Assembly: GCF_000376945.1 (NCBI RefSeq)
Contig: NZ_AQXU01000015.1
Location: 62,001 to 126,000, forward strand
Source of the DNA: Leeia oryzae DSM 17879
GTDB lineage: Bacteria; Pseudomonadota; Gammaproteobacteria; Burkholderiales; Leeiaceae
DNA: 64,000 nucleotides
Direction: 5' to 3'
Both the position numbers and the translations under genes were made by a program. This document shows, one piece after another, positions 45,888-55,865 of the stretch; within the stretch, counting starts at the first letter, position 1, and each line of letters opens with the position of its first letter. A model generated the notes under the pieces. It was given only the letters and a program-made list of their open reading frames with translations, searched no databases and had not been told where the DNA came from.

Positions 45888-46127
45888 ATGAAGCCTCAAC
45901 TTACACTGTTTGTTCGTGAATATTGCCATTTATGCCAGCAGATGCTGGGGCAACTACAAGCGTATCAGGCTAAATTTCTGCTCAACGTGGTAGATATCGA
46001 AGACGACGATGCAACCGAGGAGCGATACGGGCAATTGATCCCTGTATTGATGGCCGGAGACGAAGAAATTTGTCATTACCACCTGAATACCCAACGTCTT
46101 GATGCGTATTTGGCAAAGTTTAGTTAA
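45888..46127 (+). CDS. Glutaredoxin-like protein
   Basis: A 79-residue thioredoxin-fold protein of the glutaredoxin/DUF836 type. The redox motif is EYCHLCQQM (CxxC at about residues 13-16) and the cis-Pro is in LIPVLMAG. It lies 22 bp after mucD with no clear ribosome site, so translation is probably coupled. A role in thiol repair under envelope stress is only suggested by position. Confidence 0.85.
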   Translation: MKPQLTLFVREYCHLCQQMLGQLQAYQAKFLLNVVDIEDDDATEERYGQLIPVLMAGDEEICHYHLNTQRLDAYLAKFS

Positions 46128-46234
46128 AATAGCGGGTTGAACTCGTAAAATTTCATGAGGGCACATGGCATTGTGCCCTTTGTTTTATTGCTTAACCGGA
46201 TAAATAGCCAGTCATGAGACTGGCGACTGTGCAA

Positions 46235-48028
46235 ATGGATCATATTCGTAATTTCTCTATCATCGCTCATATTGACCATGGTAAATCAACGCTGGCGGAC
46301 CGGTTTATCCAGTTCTGCGGCGGGCTTGACGCTCGTGAAATGTCCGAGCAGGTGCTTGACTCCATGGACATCGAGAAAGAGCGGGGCATTACCATCAAGG
46401 CACAAACTGCTGCGTTAAGCTATAAGGCACTTGATGGCAAAGTTTACAACCTGAACCTCATTGATACCCCGGGACATGTGGACTTCTCATATGAGGTTAG
46501 TCGGTCTCTTGCTGCCTGTGAGGGGGCTCTGTTGGTGGTGGATGCATCCCAGGGTGTGGAGGCTCAGACCGTTGCCAACTGTTATACCGCAATCGAACAA
46601 GGTGTTGAGGTGGTGTCAGTTCTGAACAAGATCGACTTGCCAGCAGCAGAGCCAGAGCGGGTGTGCGAAGAGATTGAAGACATTATTGGCATTGATGCGG
46701 TGGATGCAGTACGTGCATCTGCCAAAAACGGTATTGGTATCCAGGATATTCTGGAAGCGGTTGTTGCCAAGATTCCACCTCCCAAAGGGGATCTGAGTGC
46801 CCCGCTGAAAGCATTGATTATCGATAGCTGGTTCGATAACTATGTGGGTGTCGTTATGCTGGTGCGGGTTGTTGATGGCGAATTAAAGCCCAAAGACAAG
46901 ATTTTACTGATGAGCAGCAAGGCTCAGCACCTGTGTGAGCAGGTCGGGGTATTTACACCTAAATCAGTGCAACGCACGTCGCTCAAGGCAGGGGAAGTAG
47001 GTTTTGTCATTGCCGGCATTAAAGAGCTGAAGAGTGCCAAGGTAGGCGATACGATCACCCTTGCAGCGAGGCCAGCAACAGAAGCCCTGCCAGGCTTTAA
47101 AGAGATCAAGTCCCAGGTGTTTGCCGGGCTGTATCCGGTTGAAAGCCATGATTATGAATCCCTGCGCGACTCTCTGGAAAAGCTGCAACTCAATGATGCC
47201 AGTTTGCACTTTGAGCCAGAAGTGTCACAGGCGCTAGGTTTCGGTTTCCGTTGCGGTTTCCTTGGTCTTTTGCACATGGAAATCGTGCAAGAACGACTAG
47301 AGCGCGAATTCGATATGGATTTGATTACAACCGCACCAACGGTTGTCTATCAGGTGCTGATGAAAGACGGCGAGTTGATCGAGGTAGAAAATCCCTCCAA
47401 GCTGCCGGATCCCTCCAAGATTGAAGAGATTCGCGAGCCAATCATTACCGCCAATATTTTGGTGCCGCCAGACTATCTGGGGGCCGTGATGACCTTGTGT
47501 AATAACAAGCGTGGCGTACAAAAGAACATGCAGTACATGGGCCGCCAGGTCATGCTCTGCTATGACTTGCCAATGAACGAAGTGGTGATGGATTTCTTTG
47601 ATCGACTGAAATCTGTTAGTCGTGGCTATGCGTCACTGGACTATGATTTCAAAGAGTTTCAGGCGTCCGATCTGGTGAAACTGGATATTCTGGTCAACGG
47701 TGACAAGGTCGATGCGTTGTCTTTGATTGTACACCGTGCCAATAGCATCTACAGGGGGCGTGAGTTGGCCAGCAAAATGCGACAACTCATTCCGCGGCAA
47801 ATGTATGATGTTGCCGTGCAGGCAGCGATCGGTGCAAACATCATTGCACGTGAAAACGTCAAGGCCATGCGTAAAGACGTGCTGGCGAAGTGTTACGGTG
47901 GTGACATTTCCCGTAAGAAGAAACTGCTGGAAAAACAAAAGGCCGGTAAGAAGCGCATGAAACAGGTCGGTAATGTGGAGATTCCACAAGAAGCGTTCTT
48001 GGCGATTCTGCAGGTGAGTGACAAATAA
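46235..48028 (+). CDS. lepA: Translation elongation factor 4
   Basis: Ribosome-associated GTPase EF4, 597 residues, the normal length. G1 is [14 protein letters not shown]2/G3 cover ERGITIKAQ and DTPGHVDF, G4 is NKIDLPAA; the LepA-specific C-terminal domain is conserved. ATG 46235 is preferred over 46214 because homologues begin close to [15 protein letters not shown]. It heads lepA-lepB-DUF4845-rnc-era-recO. Confidence 0.98.
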   Translation: MDHIRNFSIIAHIDHGKSTLADRFIQFCGGLDAREMSEQVLDSMDIEKERGITIKAQTAALSYKALDGKVYNLNLIDTPGHVDFSYEVSRSLAACEGALLVVDASQGVEAQTVANCYTAIEQGVEVVSVLNKIDLPAAEPERVCEEIEDIIGIDAVDAVRASAKNGIGIQDILEAVVAKIPPPKGDLSAPLKALIIDSWFDNYVGVVMLVRVVDGELKPKDKILLMSSKAQHLCEQVGVFTPKSVQRTSLKAGEVGFVIAGIKELKSAKVGDTITLAARPATEALPGFKEIKSQVFAGLYPVESHDYESLRDSLEKLQLNDASLHFEPEVSQALGFGFRCGFLGLLHMEIVQERLEREFDMDLITTAPTVVYQVLMKDGELIEVENPSKLPDPSKIEEIREPIITANILVPPDYLGAVMTLCNNKRGVQKNMQYMGRQVMLCYDLPMNEVVMDFFDRLKSVSRGYASLDYDFKEFQASDLVKLDILVNGDKVDALSLIVHRANSIYRGRELASKMRQLIPRQMYDVAVQAAIGANIIARENVKAMRKDVLAKCYGGDISRKKKLLEKQKAGKKRMKQVGNVEIPQEAFLAILQVSDK

Positions 48029-48069
48029 TCACGACATCAATGATGATGTATTGAGTTGAAGGATTTTGC

Positions 48070-49044
48070 ATGAATTGGATGGCCTTGTGGTCTGGTGCCT
48101 TTGTGTTGGGTGTGGTCCTGCTGGTGGTGGGGAGAAGGTCTCCACGTCAGGAGTCCGGTGAGGCCCCTGCCGCGCTGCAGTTTGGCTATATGGCGCTTGT
48201 CGTTGGCGCATTTGGGATGGTCGGTTTTCAGACTAGTCTTGCATTAGCCATGCTGTTGTTCGTTCTTGTGTCCGGCTTTGTCTGGGGGTGGGACAAATGG
48301 GTGCTGGCGAAAAAGCGTACACAAGGTCAGCGCCAGCATGATGGCGTTGAATTGCTGGCAGGGCTGTTTCCGATCATTGCGGTAGTGTTTGTGGTGCGTT
48401 CCTTTTTGTTCGAGCCATTTACCATTCCGTCCAGCTCTATGCGGCCTGGTCTGGTACCAGGGGACTTTATTCTGGTGAACCGTTTTGCTTATGGTGTTCG
48501 CGTCCCGGTTTCAAACAAGGTGATGGTTGATACGGGCAAGCCTGCCCGTGGCGATGTGATGGTATTTCATTATCCGCCAGAACCAGGCAAGGACTTTATC
48601 AAGCGCGTTGTCGGTTTGCCTGGTGATGAAGTCGAGTATCGCAACAAGCAATTGACCATCAATCATGTGGCAGTCAAGCAAGAATGGCTGGCGGATAGCC
48701 AATATGCAAGAGACGGCCAGTTTGTCCCAGAAAACGTGAAGGTGTATAAAGAATCATTGGGGGTACAGCCTTCCATCATTCAGCAACGTGAAAACGAGCC
48801 GACAGTCTATCATGCGGCCGTCCAGCAATTCCCTTTCCGGGAAAATTGCAATTATGACGTGAATGACGAATGGTTCCGTTGTAAAGTACCGGCAGGGCAC
48901 TACTTCATGATGGGTGATAATCGGGATGACAGTTCTGATGGACGCTACTGGGGCTTTGTTTCTGACGATCTGATTGTCGGGAAAGCAGTTTTGATCTGGT
49001 TCAACTGGCCGGACTTCAAGCGTATCGGTACAGTCATTCACTAA
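48070..49044 (+). CDS. lepB: Signal peptidase I
   Basis: Inner-membrane protease that cleaves signal peptides of exported proteins, 324 residues. N-terminal hydrophobic segments (about 5-20, 40-75 and 95-112) are followed by the catalytic serine in PSSSMRPGL (about Ser123), the general base lysine in KRVVGLPGDEV, and box E GDNRDDSSDGRYWGFV. The gap to lepA is 41 bp. Confidence 0.97.
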   Translation: MNWMALWSGAFVLGVVLLVVGRRSPRQESGEAPAALQFGYMALVVGAFGMVGFQTSLALAMLLFVLVSGFVWGWDKWVLAKKRTQGQRQHDGVELLAGLFPIIAVVFVVRSFLFEPFTIPSSSMRPGLVPGDFILVNRFAYGVRVPVSNKVMVDTGKPARGDVMVFHYPPEPGKDFIKRVVGLPGDEVEYRNKQLTINHVAVKQEWLADSQYARDGQFVPENVKVYKESLGVQPSIIQQRENEPTVYHAAVQQFPFRENCNYDVNDEWFRCKVPAGHYFMMGDNRDDSSDGRYWGFVSDDLIVGKAVLIWFNWPDFKRIGTVIH

Positions 49045-49058
49045 GAAAGGGTTTGGAG

Positions 49059-49436
49059 ATGCATATGCAGAAAAAGCTCAAGTATCAGCAAGGCGTTTCT
49101 TTAATCGGCGTGCTGATGTGGGGTGCAATTATCGGATTGGGTCTCTTGCTCGGATTCAAGGTCGTACCTGCCTACACGGAGTTTGTGGAGGTCAAAAAGG
49201 CTTTGGCCAAAACTGCAGAAAAGAATGGCGCTCCATCTGAAATTCGCGATGCTTTTGGCCGTAATATCGAGGCAAGCTATATCCGGACCATCAGTGCCCA
49301 GGATTTGCAAATCGAACCACTGGGTGCAAAGACAAAATTGAGTGTTCAATACCAATACAAAGTGCCGCTGGTTGCAAATGCCACCCTCGTGTTTGATTTT
49401 GCAGCAAGTGCCACCGCAGGTGAGTCAGGTTACTAG
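49059..49436 (+). CDS. DUF4845 membrane protein
   Basis: A 125-residue single-pass membrane protein of unknown function with a pilin-like N-terminus: basic [38 protein letters not shown]. It occurs between lepB and rnc in many beta- and gammaproteobacteria. Two ATGs (49059 and 49065) are equally reasonable; GGAG is six bases before the second. The N-terminus resembles type IV pilin-like helices, but a GF/E cleavage site is not evident. Confidence 0.85.
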   Translation: MHMQKKLKYQQGVSLIGVLMWGAIIGLGLLLGFKVVPAYTEFVEVKKALAKTAEKNGAPSEIRDAFGRNIEASYIRTISAQDLQIEPLGAKTKLSVQYQYKVPLVANATLVFDFAASATAGESGY

Positions 49437-49440
49437 AGAC

Positions 49441-50142
49441 GTGCAAAGATCAGATTTAGAAGCAGAACTGCTTGCCTCGATGGCATATGCTTTCAAGCAG
49501 CCACAATTGCTGAGGCAAGCACTTACGCACCGTAGTTACGGTGTGCCGCACAATGAGCGGCTGGAATTCCTGGGCGATAGTGTACTGTCCTGCGCGCTTT
49601 CATCCATGCTGTTTGATCGCTTTCCCAATCTTTCCGAGGGTGAACTATCCAGAGTCCGGGCAAACCTTGTGAACCAGCAAGCATTGTCCCAGATTGCCAA
49701 CCACTTGGGTCTAGGGCGTTTGCTCTGGCTGGGAGAGGGCGAGCTGAGAAGTGGTGGCCGGGAGCGTCCTTCCATCATGGCTGATGCGCTGGAAGCACTG
49801 TTTGGTGCCTTGTACCTGGACGGCGGCTTGCAAGCCGCGCATCAGTGGATTGCACGACTGTACCAGCCTTTAATTACCACACTAGACCCCAAGACGCTGG
49901 GTAAAGATCCTAAAACCCAATTGCAGGAGTATTTGCAAGGGCGTCGCTTGCCGTTACCCATTTACAAAGTACTGAATACCGAAGGGGCTGTCCATGAACA
50001 GCTCTTCGAAGTTGAGTGCGAAGTAGGAAAACTTAATCTGAAGGTGGCCGCTAAGGGAAATAGCCGTCGACTGGCAGAACAGTTGGCAGCAACCGATATG
50101 CTGCTGAAAATAGAACAACACTTGGCTAGCCAGAAGAAATGA
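49441..50142 (+). CDS. rnc: Ribonuclease III
   Basis: Double-strand-specific endoribonuclease, 233 residues from a GTG start at 49441, five bases after the DUF4845 stop. The catalytic signature [17 protein letters not shown] is near residues 35-50; a C-terminal dsRNA-binding domain covers about 160-228 ([13 protein letters not shown]...[16 protein letters not shown]). Other GTG starts upstream, inside DUF4845, are possible. Overlaps era by ATGA. Confidence 0.95.
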   Translation: MQRSDLEAELLASMAYAFKQPQLLRQALTHRSYGVPHNERLEFLGDSVLSCALSSMLFDRFPNLSEGELSRVRANLVNQQALSQIANHLGLGRLLWLGEGELRSGGRERPSIMADALEALFGALYLDGGLQAAHQWIARLYQPLITTLDPKTLGKDPKTQLQEYLQGRRLPLPIYKVLNTEGAVHEQLFEVECEVGKLNLKVAAKGNSRRLAEQLAATDMLLKIEQHLASQKK

Positions 50143-51062
50143 CACAAGACAACCTCCTTCCAGACTCAGAATCCCATGCCGACTTTCATTGCGGTTACAT
50201 TGCCATTGTTGGCCGGCCGAACGTTGGCAAATCCACATTGTTGAATCACCTGATTGGCCAGAAAATCAGCATTACGTCCCGTAAGGCGCAGACAACCCGG
50301 CATCGGGTTACCGGCATTTATACGGATGACTCATGCCAGATGGTCTTTGTGGATACTCCGGGCTGGCAAACCAAATACAGAACTGCCATGAACCAGGCCA
50401 TGAACAGAAGCGTTACATCCGCCTTGTCGGATGTGGATGTGGTGTTGTTTGTGGTAGAGGCTGGACGGTTTACTACAGAAGATGCGGATGTATTGAAGCG
50501 ACTGCCATCCAACCGGCCTGTGATTCTGGTGGTTAACAAGGTTGACCAGTTGCATGATGACAAGACCCGCTTGCTGACATTCCTTACCGAGATGTCCAAT
50601 CGCTTTGCCTTCGCTGCACTCGTGCCGGTGATTGCCCAACACGGGCATAAGCTCGATGTGCTGATGGAAGCGATCCGCCCGCACATTCCACTGGGCGAAC
50701 CGATGTATGAGGAAGACCAGATTACGGACCGTAGCGAGCGTTTTCTGGCTGCCGAGATCATTCGTGAGAAGATTTTCCGTTTGCTGGGTGACGAGTTGCC
50801 ATACTCCATGAACGTCTTCATCGAACAGTTCGAAATGGATGGCGCCATGAGACGCATCAGTGCTGCCGTGATGGTGGACAAGGCTGGCCAGAAAGCCATC
50901 CTGATTGGCAAGAATGGTGAAAAGTTAAAGCGTATCGGTACTGAAGCGCGCATTGATATGGAAAAACTCTTTGACGGTAAAGTATTCTTGCAGATCTGGG
51001 TTAAGGTCAAGAGCGGCTGGGCGGATGATACGCGTATCTTGCGTGAATTTGGTTTTGAATAA
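50139..51062 (+). CDS. era: GTPase Era
   Basis: Essential GTPase for 16S rRNA maturation, 307 residues. GTPase motifs [20 protein letters not shown] and NKVDQL are present, with a C-terminal KH domain ([23 protein letters not shown]). The start lies inside the rnc stop codon. Reads out to recO after 25 bp. Confidence 0.98.
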   Translation: MTQDNLLPDSESHADFHCGYIAIVGRPNVGKSTLLNHLIGQKISITSRKAQTTRHRVTGIYTDDSCQMVFVDTPGWQTKYRTAMNQAMNRSVTSALSDVDVVLFVVEAGRFTTEDADVLKRLPSNRPVILVVNKVDQLHDDKTRLLTFLTEMSNRFAFAALVPVIAQHGHKLDVLMEAIRPHIPLGEPMYEEDQITDRSERFLAAEIIREKIFRLLGDELPYSMNVFIEQFEMDGAMRRISAAVMVDKAGQKAILIGKNGEKLKRIGTEARIDMEKLFDGKVFLQIWVKVKSGWADDTRILREFGFE

Positions 51063-51087
51063 CCTGCAAGCGCAGGGCAGGGTGTAA

Positions 51088-51858
51088 ATGGCCCGTCAGG
51101 AAAACCGTATTGATCTCGAAGCAGGTTTTGTACTGCACAGTTATCCGTACCGGGAAACCAGTCTGATCCTGGACGTTTTCACCCGTAACCATGGTCGTTT
51201 GAGCATGGTTGCCAGAGGTGCACGACGCCCAACGTCTGTTCTGCGAGGAGTGGTTCAGCCATTCCAGCCCCTGTTAATCTCTTGGTATGGCAAGCACGAA
51301 CTCCGGACGCTGCATAAACTGGAGTGGGTAGGTGGGCATCCTGCGCATGCAGAAGATGGTTTGGTATGCGCCTACTATCTCAATGAGTTGCTCATCCGGT
51401 TTTTGCCTAAAGAAGATGCCAGCTCACAAGCGCTCTATGACCTGTATGCAGACACCTTGAGGCAATTGGCCCATCGGGCGCCTGTACTGCCCTTGTTGAG
51501 GCAGTTTGAGCTGAATTTGCTCACAGAGCTGGGTTATGGTCTGAGTCTGAGTACTACGATTCATGGAGCGATGGTTGAAGCGCATCATCGTTATGTCTAT
51601 CGGCACATGGTTGGTGTGCTGGAAGAAGACCAGTACGATGCCGAAACAGATGTGTTGATCAGTGGCCACACCTTGCAAGCCTTGGCGGCTGGCAAACTGG
51701 ATGACAGAACGGCAAAAAGAGAGGCGCGGTTGTTGCTTCGGGAGGTGCTGCAGCAATTGCTGCCAGAGAATGCCTCCCTGGCCAGTCGCGAACTGATGCG
51801 CCGCATCCATGAAATACAACAACGCCCGTTAGAATCCCCCTCGTTTGTTGATGACTGA
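51088..51858 (+). CDS. recO: DNA repair protein RecO
   Basis: RecFOR-pathway protein that loads RecA on SSB-coated DNA, 256 residues. N-terminal OB fold: GFVLHSYPYRETSLILDVFTRNHGRLSMVARGARRP. The zinc-finger cysteines seen in some RecO proteins are absent. It is usually followed by pdxJ and acpS in related genomes; here nagZ follows directly. Confidence 0.95.
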   Translation: MARQENRIDLEAGFVLHSYPYRETSLILDVFTRNHGRLSMVARGARRPTSVLRGVVQPFQPLLISWYGKHELRTLHKLEWVGGHPAHAEDGLVCAYYLNELLIRFLPKEDASSQALYDLYADTLRQLAHRAPVLPLLRQFELNLLTELGYGLSLSTTIHGAMVEAHHRYVYRHMVGVLEEDQYDAETDVLISGHTLQALAAGKLDDRTAKREARLLLREVLQQLLPENASLASRELMRRIHEIQQRPLESPSFVDD

Positions 51859-51899
51859 TGGATTGTTAAACCTGTTCATACTGTAACGGACTGCATTAA

Positions 51900-52991
51900 A
51901 TGACCACCTTACATATGCCTCTTGGTCCGATCATGGTTGATTTGGCTGGCCCGGCAATGACCAGTCATGAACGTGAGCGCCTGCGGCATCCGTTGACCGG
52001 CGGCGTTATTCTGTTCTCACGCAATTTCCAGGACATTCACCAGCTTGTTGCATTAACGGCGGAAATTCATGCGATTCGCAGCCCGCACTTGTTGATTGCG
52101 GTCGACCATGAAGGTGGGCGGGTTCAGCGTTTTCGTTCCGGATTCACAAAACTTCCCCCCATGTCGGTGCTGGGAGAGCGATGGAATGAAAACCCGACCG
52201 CAGCCAAGCAACTGGCGGATCGGGTGGGCTGGGTAATGGCAGCGGAGTTGCGTGCAAGTGGCGTGGATTTCAGCTTTGCACCGGTTCTGGATATAGATTA
52301 CGCCAGATCGACTGTCATTGGTAACCGGGCTTTTCATCAAAGTCCGGAGGTGGTTTCTGAATTGGCTGCCCACCTGATACGCGGCATGCGACTCGCAGGC
52401 ATGCATGCCTGTGGCAAGCACTTCCCTGGGCATGGTTTTGTCACTGTGGACTCTCATCAGGGGCTACCGCATGACGACCGGGCAGCGGACTTGCTCTGGC
52501 GACAGGACATGATCCCGTTTCGGCGCCTGGCCCAGCATGGATTAAGTGCCATTATGCCGGCACATGTCATTTATGATCAGGTTGATGAAAAACCGGCCGG
52601 ATTCTCCAGTGTGTGGCTAAAGAACGTTTTACGCCAAAAACTGGGTTTTGACGGGGTGATCATCAGTGATGCGCTGGATATGAATGGCGCAGCCTTTGCG
52701 GGTGAGACTATCGAGGAGCGTGCCAAGGCTGCCTTGCAAGCAGGGTGTGACATAGTGCTGGCAACCAACAGGCCGGAAGAAGCGGATAGGCTGCTAGAGC
52801 GGCTGAAGTGGCCGGTCGATCCGGTGGCTTTATCCAGAATGGCCAGATTGCATGGTGAGCCTCATCCTTTAAGCTGGCGCAAACTTTCAGAAGACATGGA
52901 TTTCTTGTCTGCAAGAAATGAAGTGGCCGCTTTGACTGAAGGGGCTGATCAAGCCACTTGGGGCCCGGATGTGGGCGAAGTCACCGTTTAG
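51900..52991 (+). CDS. nagZ: Beta-N-acetylhexosaminidase
   Basis: Cytoplasmic glycoside hydrolase family 3 enzyme in peptidoglycan recycling, 363 residues. Family motifs: VDHEGGRVQRFR, the NRAFHQSPEVV stretch, CGKHFPGHGFVTVDSHQGLPHD (with the His/Asp acid-base pair) and ISDALDMNGAA, which holds the nucleophile Asp. Releases GlcNAc from GlcNAc-anhydroMurNAc peptides. Confidence 0.96.
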   Translation: MTTLHMPLGPIMVDLAGPAMTSHERERLRHPLTGGVILFSRNFQDIHQLVALTAEIHAIRSPHLLIAVDHEGGRVQRFRSGFTKLPPMSVLGERWNENPTAAKQLADRVGWVMAAELRASGVDFSFAPVLDIDYARSTVIGNRAFHQSPEVVSELAAHLIRGMRLAGMHACGKHFPGHGFVTVDSHQGLPHDDRAADLLWRQDMIPFRRLAQHGLSAIMPAHVIYDQVDEKPAGFSSVWLKNVLRQKLGFDGVIISDALDMNGAAFAGETIEERAKAALQAGCDIVLATNRPEEADRLLERLKWPVDPVALSRMARLHGEPHPLSWRKLSEDMDFLSARNEVAALTEGADQATWGPDVGEVTV

Positions 52992-53006
52992 ATCTTTCCG
53001 CTGTTT

Positions 53007-53708
53007 TCAGAGGTCCCCAAGCGACTTTGCTGCAAGCAGGCGACTGGCCAGCTCATGGAGCATGCTTGCAGTGGCTCCCCAGATGTAGTGACTGCCATAG
53101 GTAATAACCCTGACCCGAACTCTCATTCCTTTACGTTCGATATATTCAAAAGTGTGGTGTGCCGGGTTGAGCAGATAATACAACGGTAATTCAAAAACCT
53201 CTGCCACTTCAGTTGTCTGCGGCTGTATGGCAAACGGTTTGGTAATTAGTCCGATTTGTGGATGTACCTGATAGCCGCTCACCGTCAAAATGGGCGTCAA
53301 TTCACCAATAATGGTGGCGTGTGTGGCCGGTATGCCGATTTCTTCTTCTGCTTCTCTCAATGCAGTGGCTGCAAGTGATACGTCCGTCTCGTCTTGCTTA
53401 CCGCCAGGGAAACTGATTTGACCCGGGTGTGTTCTTAATGAGAAAAGCCGTTTGGTGAGTATCAGACTCAGTCCTGTAGGGCGCCAGTACAGTGGTACCA
53501 GTACTGCCGCAGGCTGGAAAGTCTCAATGTGGGACAACAGCACCGGGTGGACTTCCTGAGTTTGTCTGCCACTACTTACTTGTGTGTCCATGGCTAATGC
53601 CTGGCTTAGCAAATGGAATATGCTGTCTAGATTTGACCAGTCTACCTGTCGCCAGGTTTCCAATCGGTTTTCCGCTGAGTCATTGAGGGGCTTGCAGTCC
53701 TGTGGCAC
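53007..53708 (-). CDS. Nudix hydrolase, CoA pyrophosphatase type
   Basis: Cuts CoA or acyl-CoA to acyl-4'-phosphopantetheine and 3',5'-ADP in related enzymes. The Nudix box is complete: GGKQDETDVSLAATALREAEEEIGI, preceded by RTHPGQISFPGG, a CoA-pyrophosphatase feature. The start is uncertain: GTG at 53708 (about 233 residues) is chosen; an ATG at 53789 would overlap the carA promoter, and an ATG at 53591 would begin just before the domain. Confidence 0.85.
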   Translation of the reverse strand: MPQDCKPLNDSAENRLETWRQVDWSNLDSIFHLLSQALAMDTQVSSGRQTQEVHPVLLSHIETFQPAAVLVPLYWRPTGLSLILTKRLFSLRTHPGQISFPGGKQDETDVSLAATALREAEEEIGIPATHATIIGELTPILTVSGYQVHPQIGLITKPFAIQPQTTEVAEVFELPLYYLLNPAHHTFEYIERKGMRVRVRVITYGSHYIWGATASMLHELASRLLAAKSLGDL

Positions 53709-53739
53709 GTTATTTATCTCTTTTACGGCGCATAGTTGA

Positions 53740-53768
53740 TTGAAGAGAAATGCAGTTTGCGCTATAAT
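53740..53768 (+). promoter_or_regulatory. Sigma70-like promoter of carA
   Basis: TTGAAG (53740-53745), 17-bp spacer, TATAAT (53763-53768). Start near 53775 gives an untranslated leader of about 174 bases before the carA GTG. It overlaps the 5' end region of the divergent Nudix gene. Confidence 0.7.
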
Positions 53769-53791
53769 ATCAAGGTTTGAAAAGCACATCG

Positions 53792-53818
53792 ACGGGATAG
53801 GCCTAGGGCCTGTCCCGT
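53792..53818 (+). other. First leader hairpin of carA
   Basis: ACGGGATAGGC (53792-53802) pairs with GCCTGTCCCGT (53808-53818), 11 bp with one G-U. Near the start of the carA leader. Its GGGCCT arm could instead pair with AGGCCT inside the second hairpin loop (53894-53899). Confidence 0.6.
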
Positions 53819-53861
53819 TTCCATAAGTAGAGGCGGAAATACATCCTTTTCAGCCTTTTTC

Positions 53862-53922
53862 ACCTGCCAGTGCCGGTTGACTATCTCGCAGCCAGGCCTA
53901 GCAAAGCTGACTGGCAGGTTTT
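53862..53922 (+). terminator. Terminator-like hairpin in the carA leader
   Basis: ACCTGCCAGT (53862-53871) pairs perfectly with ACTGGCAGGT (53910-53919), 38-base loop, followed by TTTTG. It ends 30 bases before the carA start, so it could act as an attenuator. No leader peptide with ATG exists; a GTG frame of 18 codons lies inside the loop without a ribosome site. Confidence 0.55.
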
Positions 53923-53948
53923 GTAAACGTCAGGATAAGGAGCAACCA

Positions 53949-55079
53949 GTGTCACAACATCAGCCCGCCATTCTCGCACTTGCCGACGGGACGGTGTTTC
54001 GCGGCGCCGCTATCGGTAGCGCAGGCGTGACCGTAGGTGAGGTGGTATTCAATACCGCATTGACCGGGTATCAGGAAATTCTGACAGACCCATCATACAC
54101 CAAACAAATAGTTACTTTAACGTATCCCCATATTGGTAATGTCGGTGTTAACGCGGAAGACTGTGAGTCTGATGGTGTTTATGCTGCAGGCCTGGTGATA
54201 CGTGATCTGCCGTTGACCGTATCAAACTGGCGGTCAGAGCAGTCATTGGGTGATTACCTGAAAGCAAATAACGTTGTTGCCATCGCTGATATCGATACCC
54301 GTAAGCTGACGCGTATCCTGCGTGAAAAGGGTGCGCAAAACGGCGTGATCATGGCTGGCGATATCGATGAGGCCAAAGCGGTAGAGCTGGCACGTTCGGC
54401 ACCATCCATGGCAGGACTGGATCTAGCGAAGGTGGTGACAACCAAGTCCTCATATGAGTGGACGCAAGGCGAGTGGCAGCTTGGCACCGGTTTTGCCGAG
54501 CAAGCAAACAGTGCTTACCATGTGGTGGCCTTTGACTACGGCGTGAAAAGAAACATCTTGCGCATGCTGGCTCACCGTGGCTGTAAGGTAACTGTCTTGC
54601 CTGCCACGGCAACAGCTGAAGAAGCGTTGTCGTACCAGCCAGATGGCATTTTCCTGAGCAATGGCCCAGGAGATCCAGAACCTTGCGACTATGCCATTTC
54701 AGCCATTTCCAAATTGCTGACAACCGGCATCCCTGTCTTTGGGATTTGTCTGGGTCACCAGTTGCTGGCACTGGCATCTGGTGCCAAAACGGTAAAAATG
54801 AAGTTTGGCCACCATGGCGCCAACCATCCTGTACAAGATCTGGATAGCAAACAAGTACTGATTACCAGTCAAAACCACGGTTTTGCAGTGGACGCAGCAA
54901 CGTTGCCAGCAAATTTGAGAGCCACGCATGCCTCGCTGTTTGATGGCTCTCTGCAAGGCATTGAGCGGACTGATGTGCCCGCGTTCTCGTTCCAAGGGCA
55001 TCCAGAAGCAAGTCCGGGTCCGCATGATGTTGCGTATTTGTTTGACCGGTTTATCAAGCAGATGGCAGCACGCAAGTAA
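53949..55079 (+). CDS. carA: Carbamoyl-phosphate synthase small subunit
   Basis: Glutaminase subunit that feeds ammonia to CarB for arginine and pyrimidine synthesis, 376 residues. N-terminal CPSase domain ([40 protein letters not shown]), then class I amidotransferase with nucleophile in [17 protein letters not shown] and [11 protein letters not shown] near the end. GTG 53949 has AAGGAG six bases upstream and fits homologues. Only 27 bp precede leuE, which separates it from carB. Confidence 0.98.
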   Translation: MSQHQPAILALADGTVFRGAAIGSAGVTVGEVVFNTALTGYQEILTDPSYTKQIVTLTYPHIGNVGVNAEDCESDGVYAAGLVIRDLPLTVSNWRSEQSLGDYLKANNVVAIADIDTRKLTRILREKGAQNGVIMAGDIDEAKAVELARSAPSMAGLDLAKVVTTKSSYEWTQGEWQLGTGFAEQANSAYHVVAFDYGVKRNILRMLAHRGCKVTVLPATATAEEALSYQPDGIFLSNGPGDPEPCDYAISAISKLLTTGIPVFGICLGHQLLALASGAKTVKMKFGHHGANHPVQDLDSKQVLITSQNHGFAVDAATLPANLRATHASLFDGSLQGIERTDVPAFSFQGHPEASPGPHDVAYLFDRFIKQMAARK

Positions 55080-55106
55080 GCAGACATATTCAAAGAGGAG
55101 GTGTCC

Positions 55107-55769
55107 ATGTACGGTGTAACTGATTTGCCAACTTACCTGTTAGGTGTTGTGTTTATCATTTTGCTGCCTGGACCCAACTCATTGTATGTATTGTCTGTGG
55201 CAGCCAGGCGAGGTGAGAAGGCCGGCTTTGCTGGGGCGATGGGCATCTTTGTCGGAGATACGGTACTCATTACACTGACCTCGCTTGGAGCTGCCACCGT
55301 ACTGTCAACATTGCCGGTTTTATTCTTTGTGCTGAAATATGCCGGTGCGCTTTATCTGGTCTGGATTGGCTGGAATATGTTCCAAGCTGCATTGGCCTTA
55401 TGGAAAGATAACGGCAAGAGTAGCCCTGCGAGCGCAAGCGAGACTGAAAAGTCAGAGCTTACAGCGGATTCGCCATTCAAGAGAGCATTGGTGATCAGTC
55501 TCTTGAACCCCAAGGCCATTTTGTTTTTACTGTCATTCTTCTTGCAGTTCGTGGATCGCACCTATCCGCACCCAGCACTGACGTTCCTGATACTGGGGGG
55601 GGCCATTCAGATTGGCAGCGTGATTTATCTCACGACACTTATTCTGGCCGGTGCACGACTGGCCGAGCATTTTCGCCGCAGATATAGATTGTGTGCCGCC
55701 CTGAATGCGGGTGTTGGCGCCATCTTTTTTGGGTTTGGTGGCAAGCTGGCCACCGCAACATTGCATTGA
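55107..55769 (+). CDS. leuE: LeuE-type amino-acid exporter
   Basis: LysE/RhtB-superfamily inner-membrane exporter, 220 residues, six hydrophobic segments. Opening YLLGVVFIILLPGPNSLYVLSVAARRG is the RhtB/LeuE signature and ALVISLLNPKAILFLLSFFLQF the second conserved block. The AGAGGAGG site sets the start at 55107, not 55101. Lying between carA and carB, it is likely co-transcribed with them; the substrate (leucine or another amino acid) is inferred from similarity. Confidence 0.85.
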   Translation: MYGVTDLPTYLLGVVFIILLPGPNSLYVLSVAARRGEKAGFAGAMGIFVGDTVLITLTSLGAATVLSTLPVLFFVLKYAGALYLVWIGWNMFQAALALWKDNGKSSPASASETEKSELTADSPFKRALVISLLNPKAILFLLSFFLQFVDRTYPHPALTFLILGGAIQIGSVIYLTTLILAGARLAEHFRRRYRLCAALNAGVGAIFFGFGGKLATATLH

Positions 55770-55865
55770 ATTTCTGTTGAGTCGGGTTTTTTTGCGCGGC
55801 TCAATAAAGTTTTGAAAATAAGTTTTAGTTAAATAGACATCGACACAATCGACGAGTGAGTAAGC

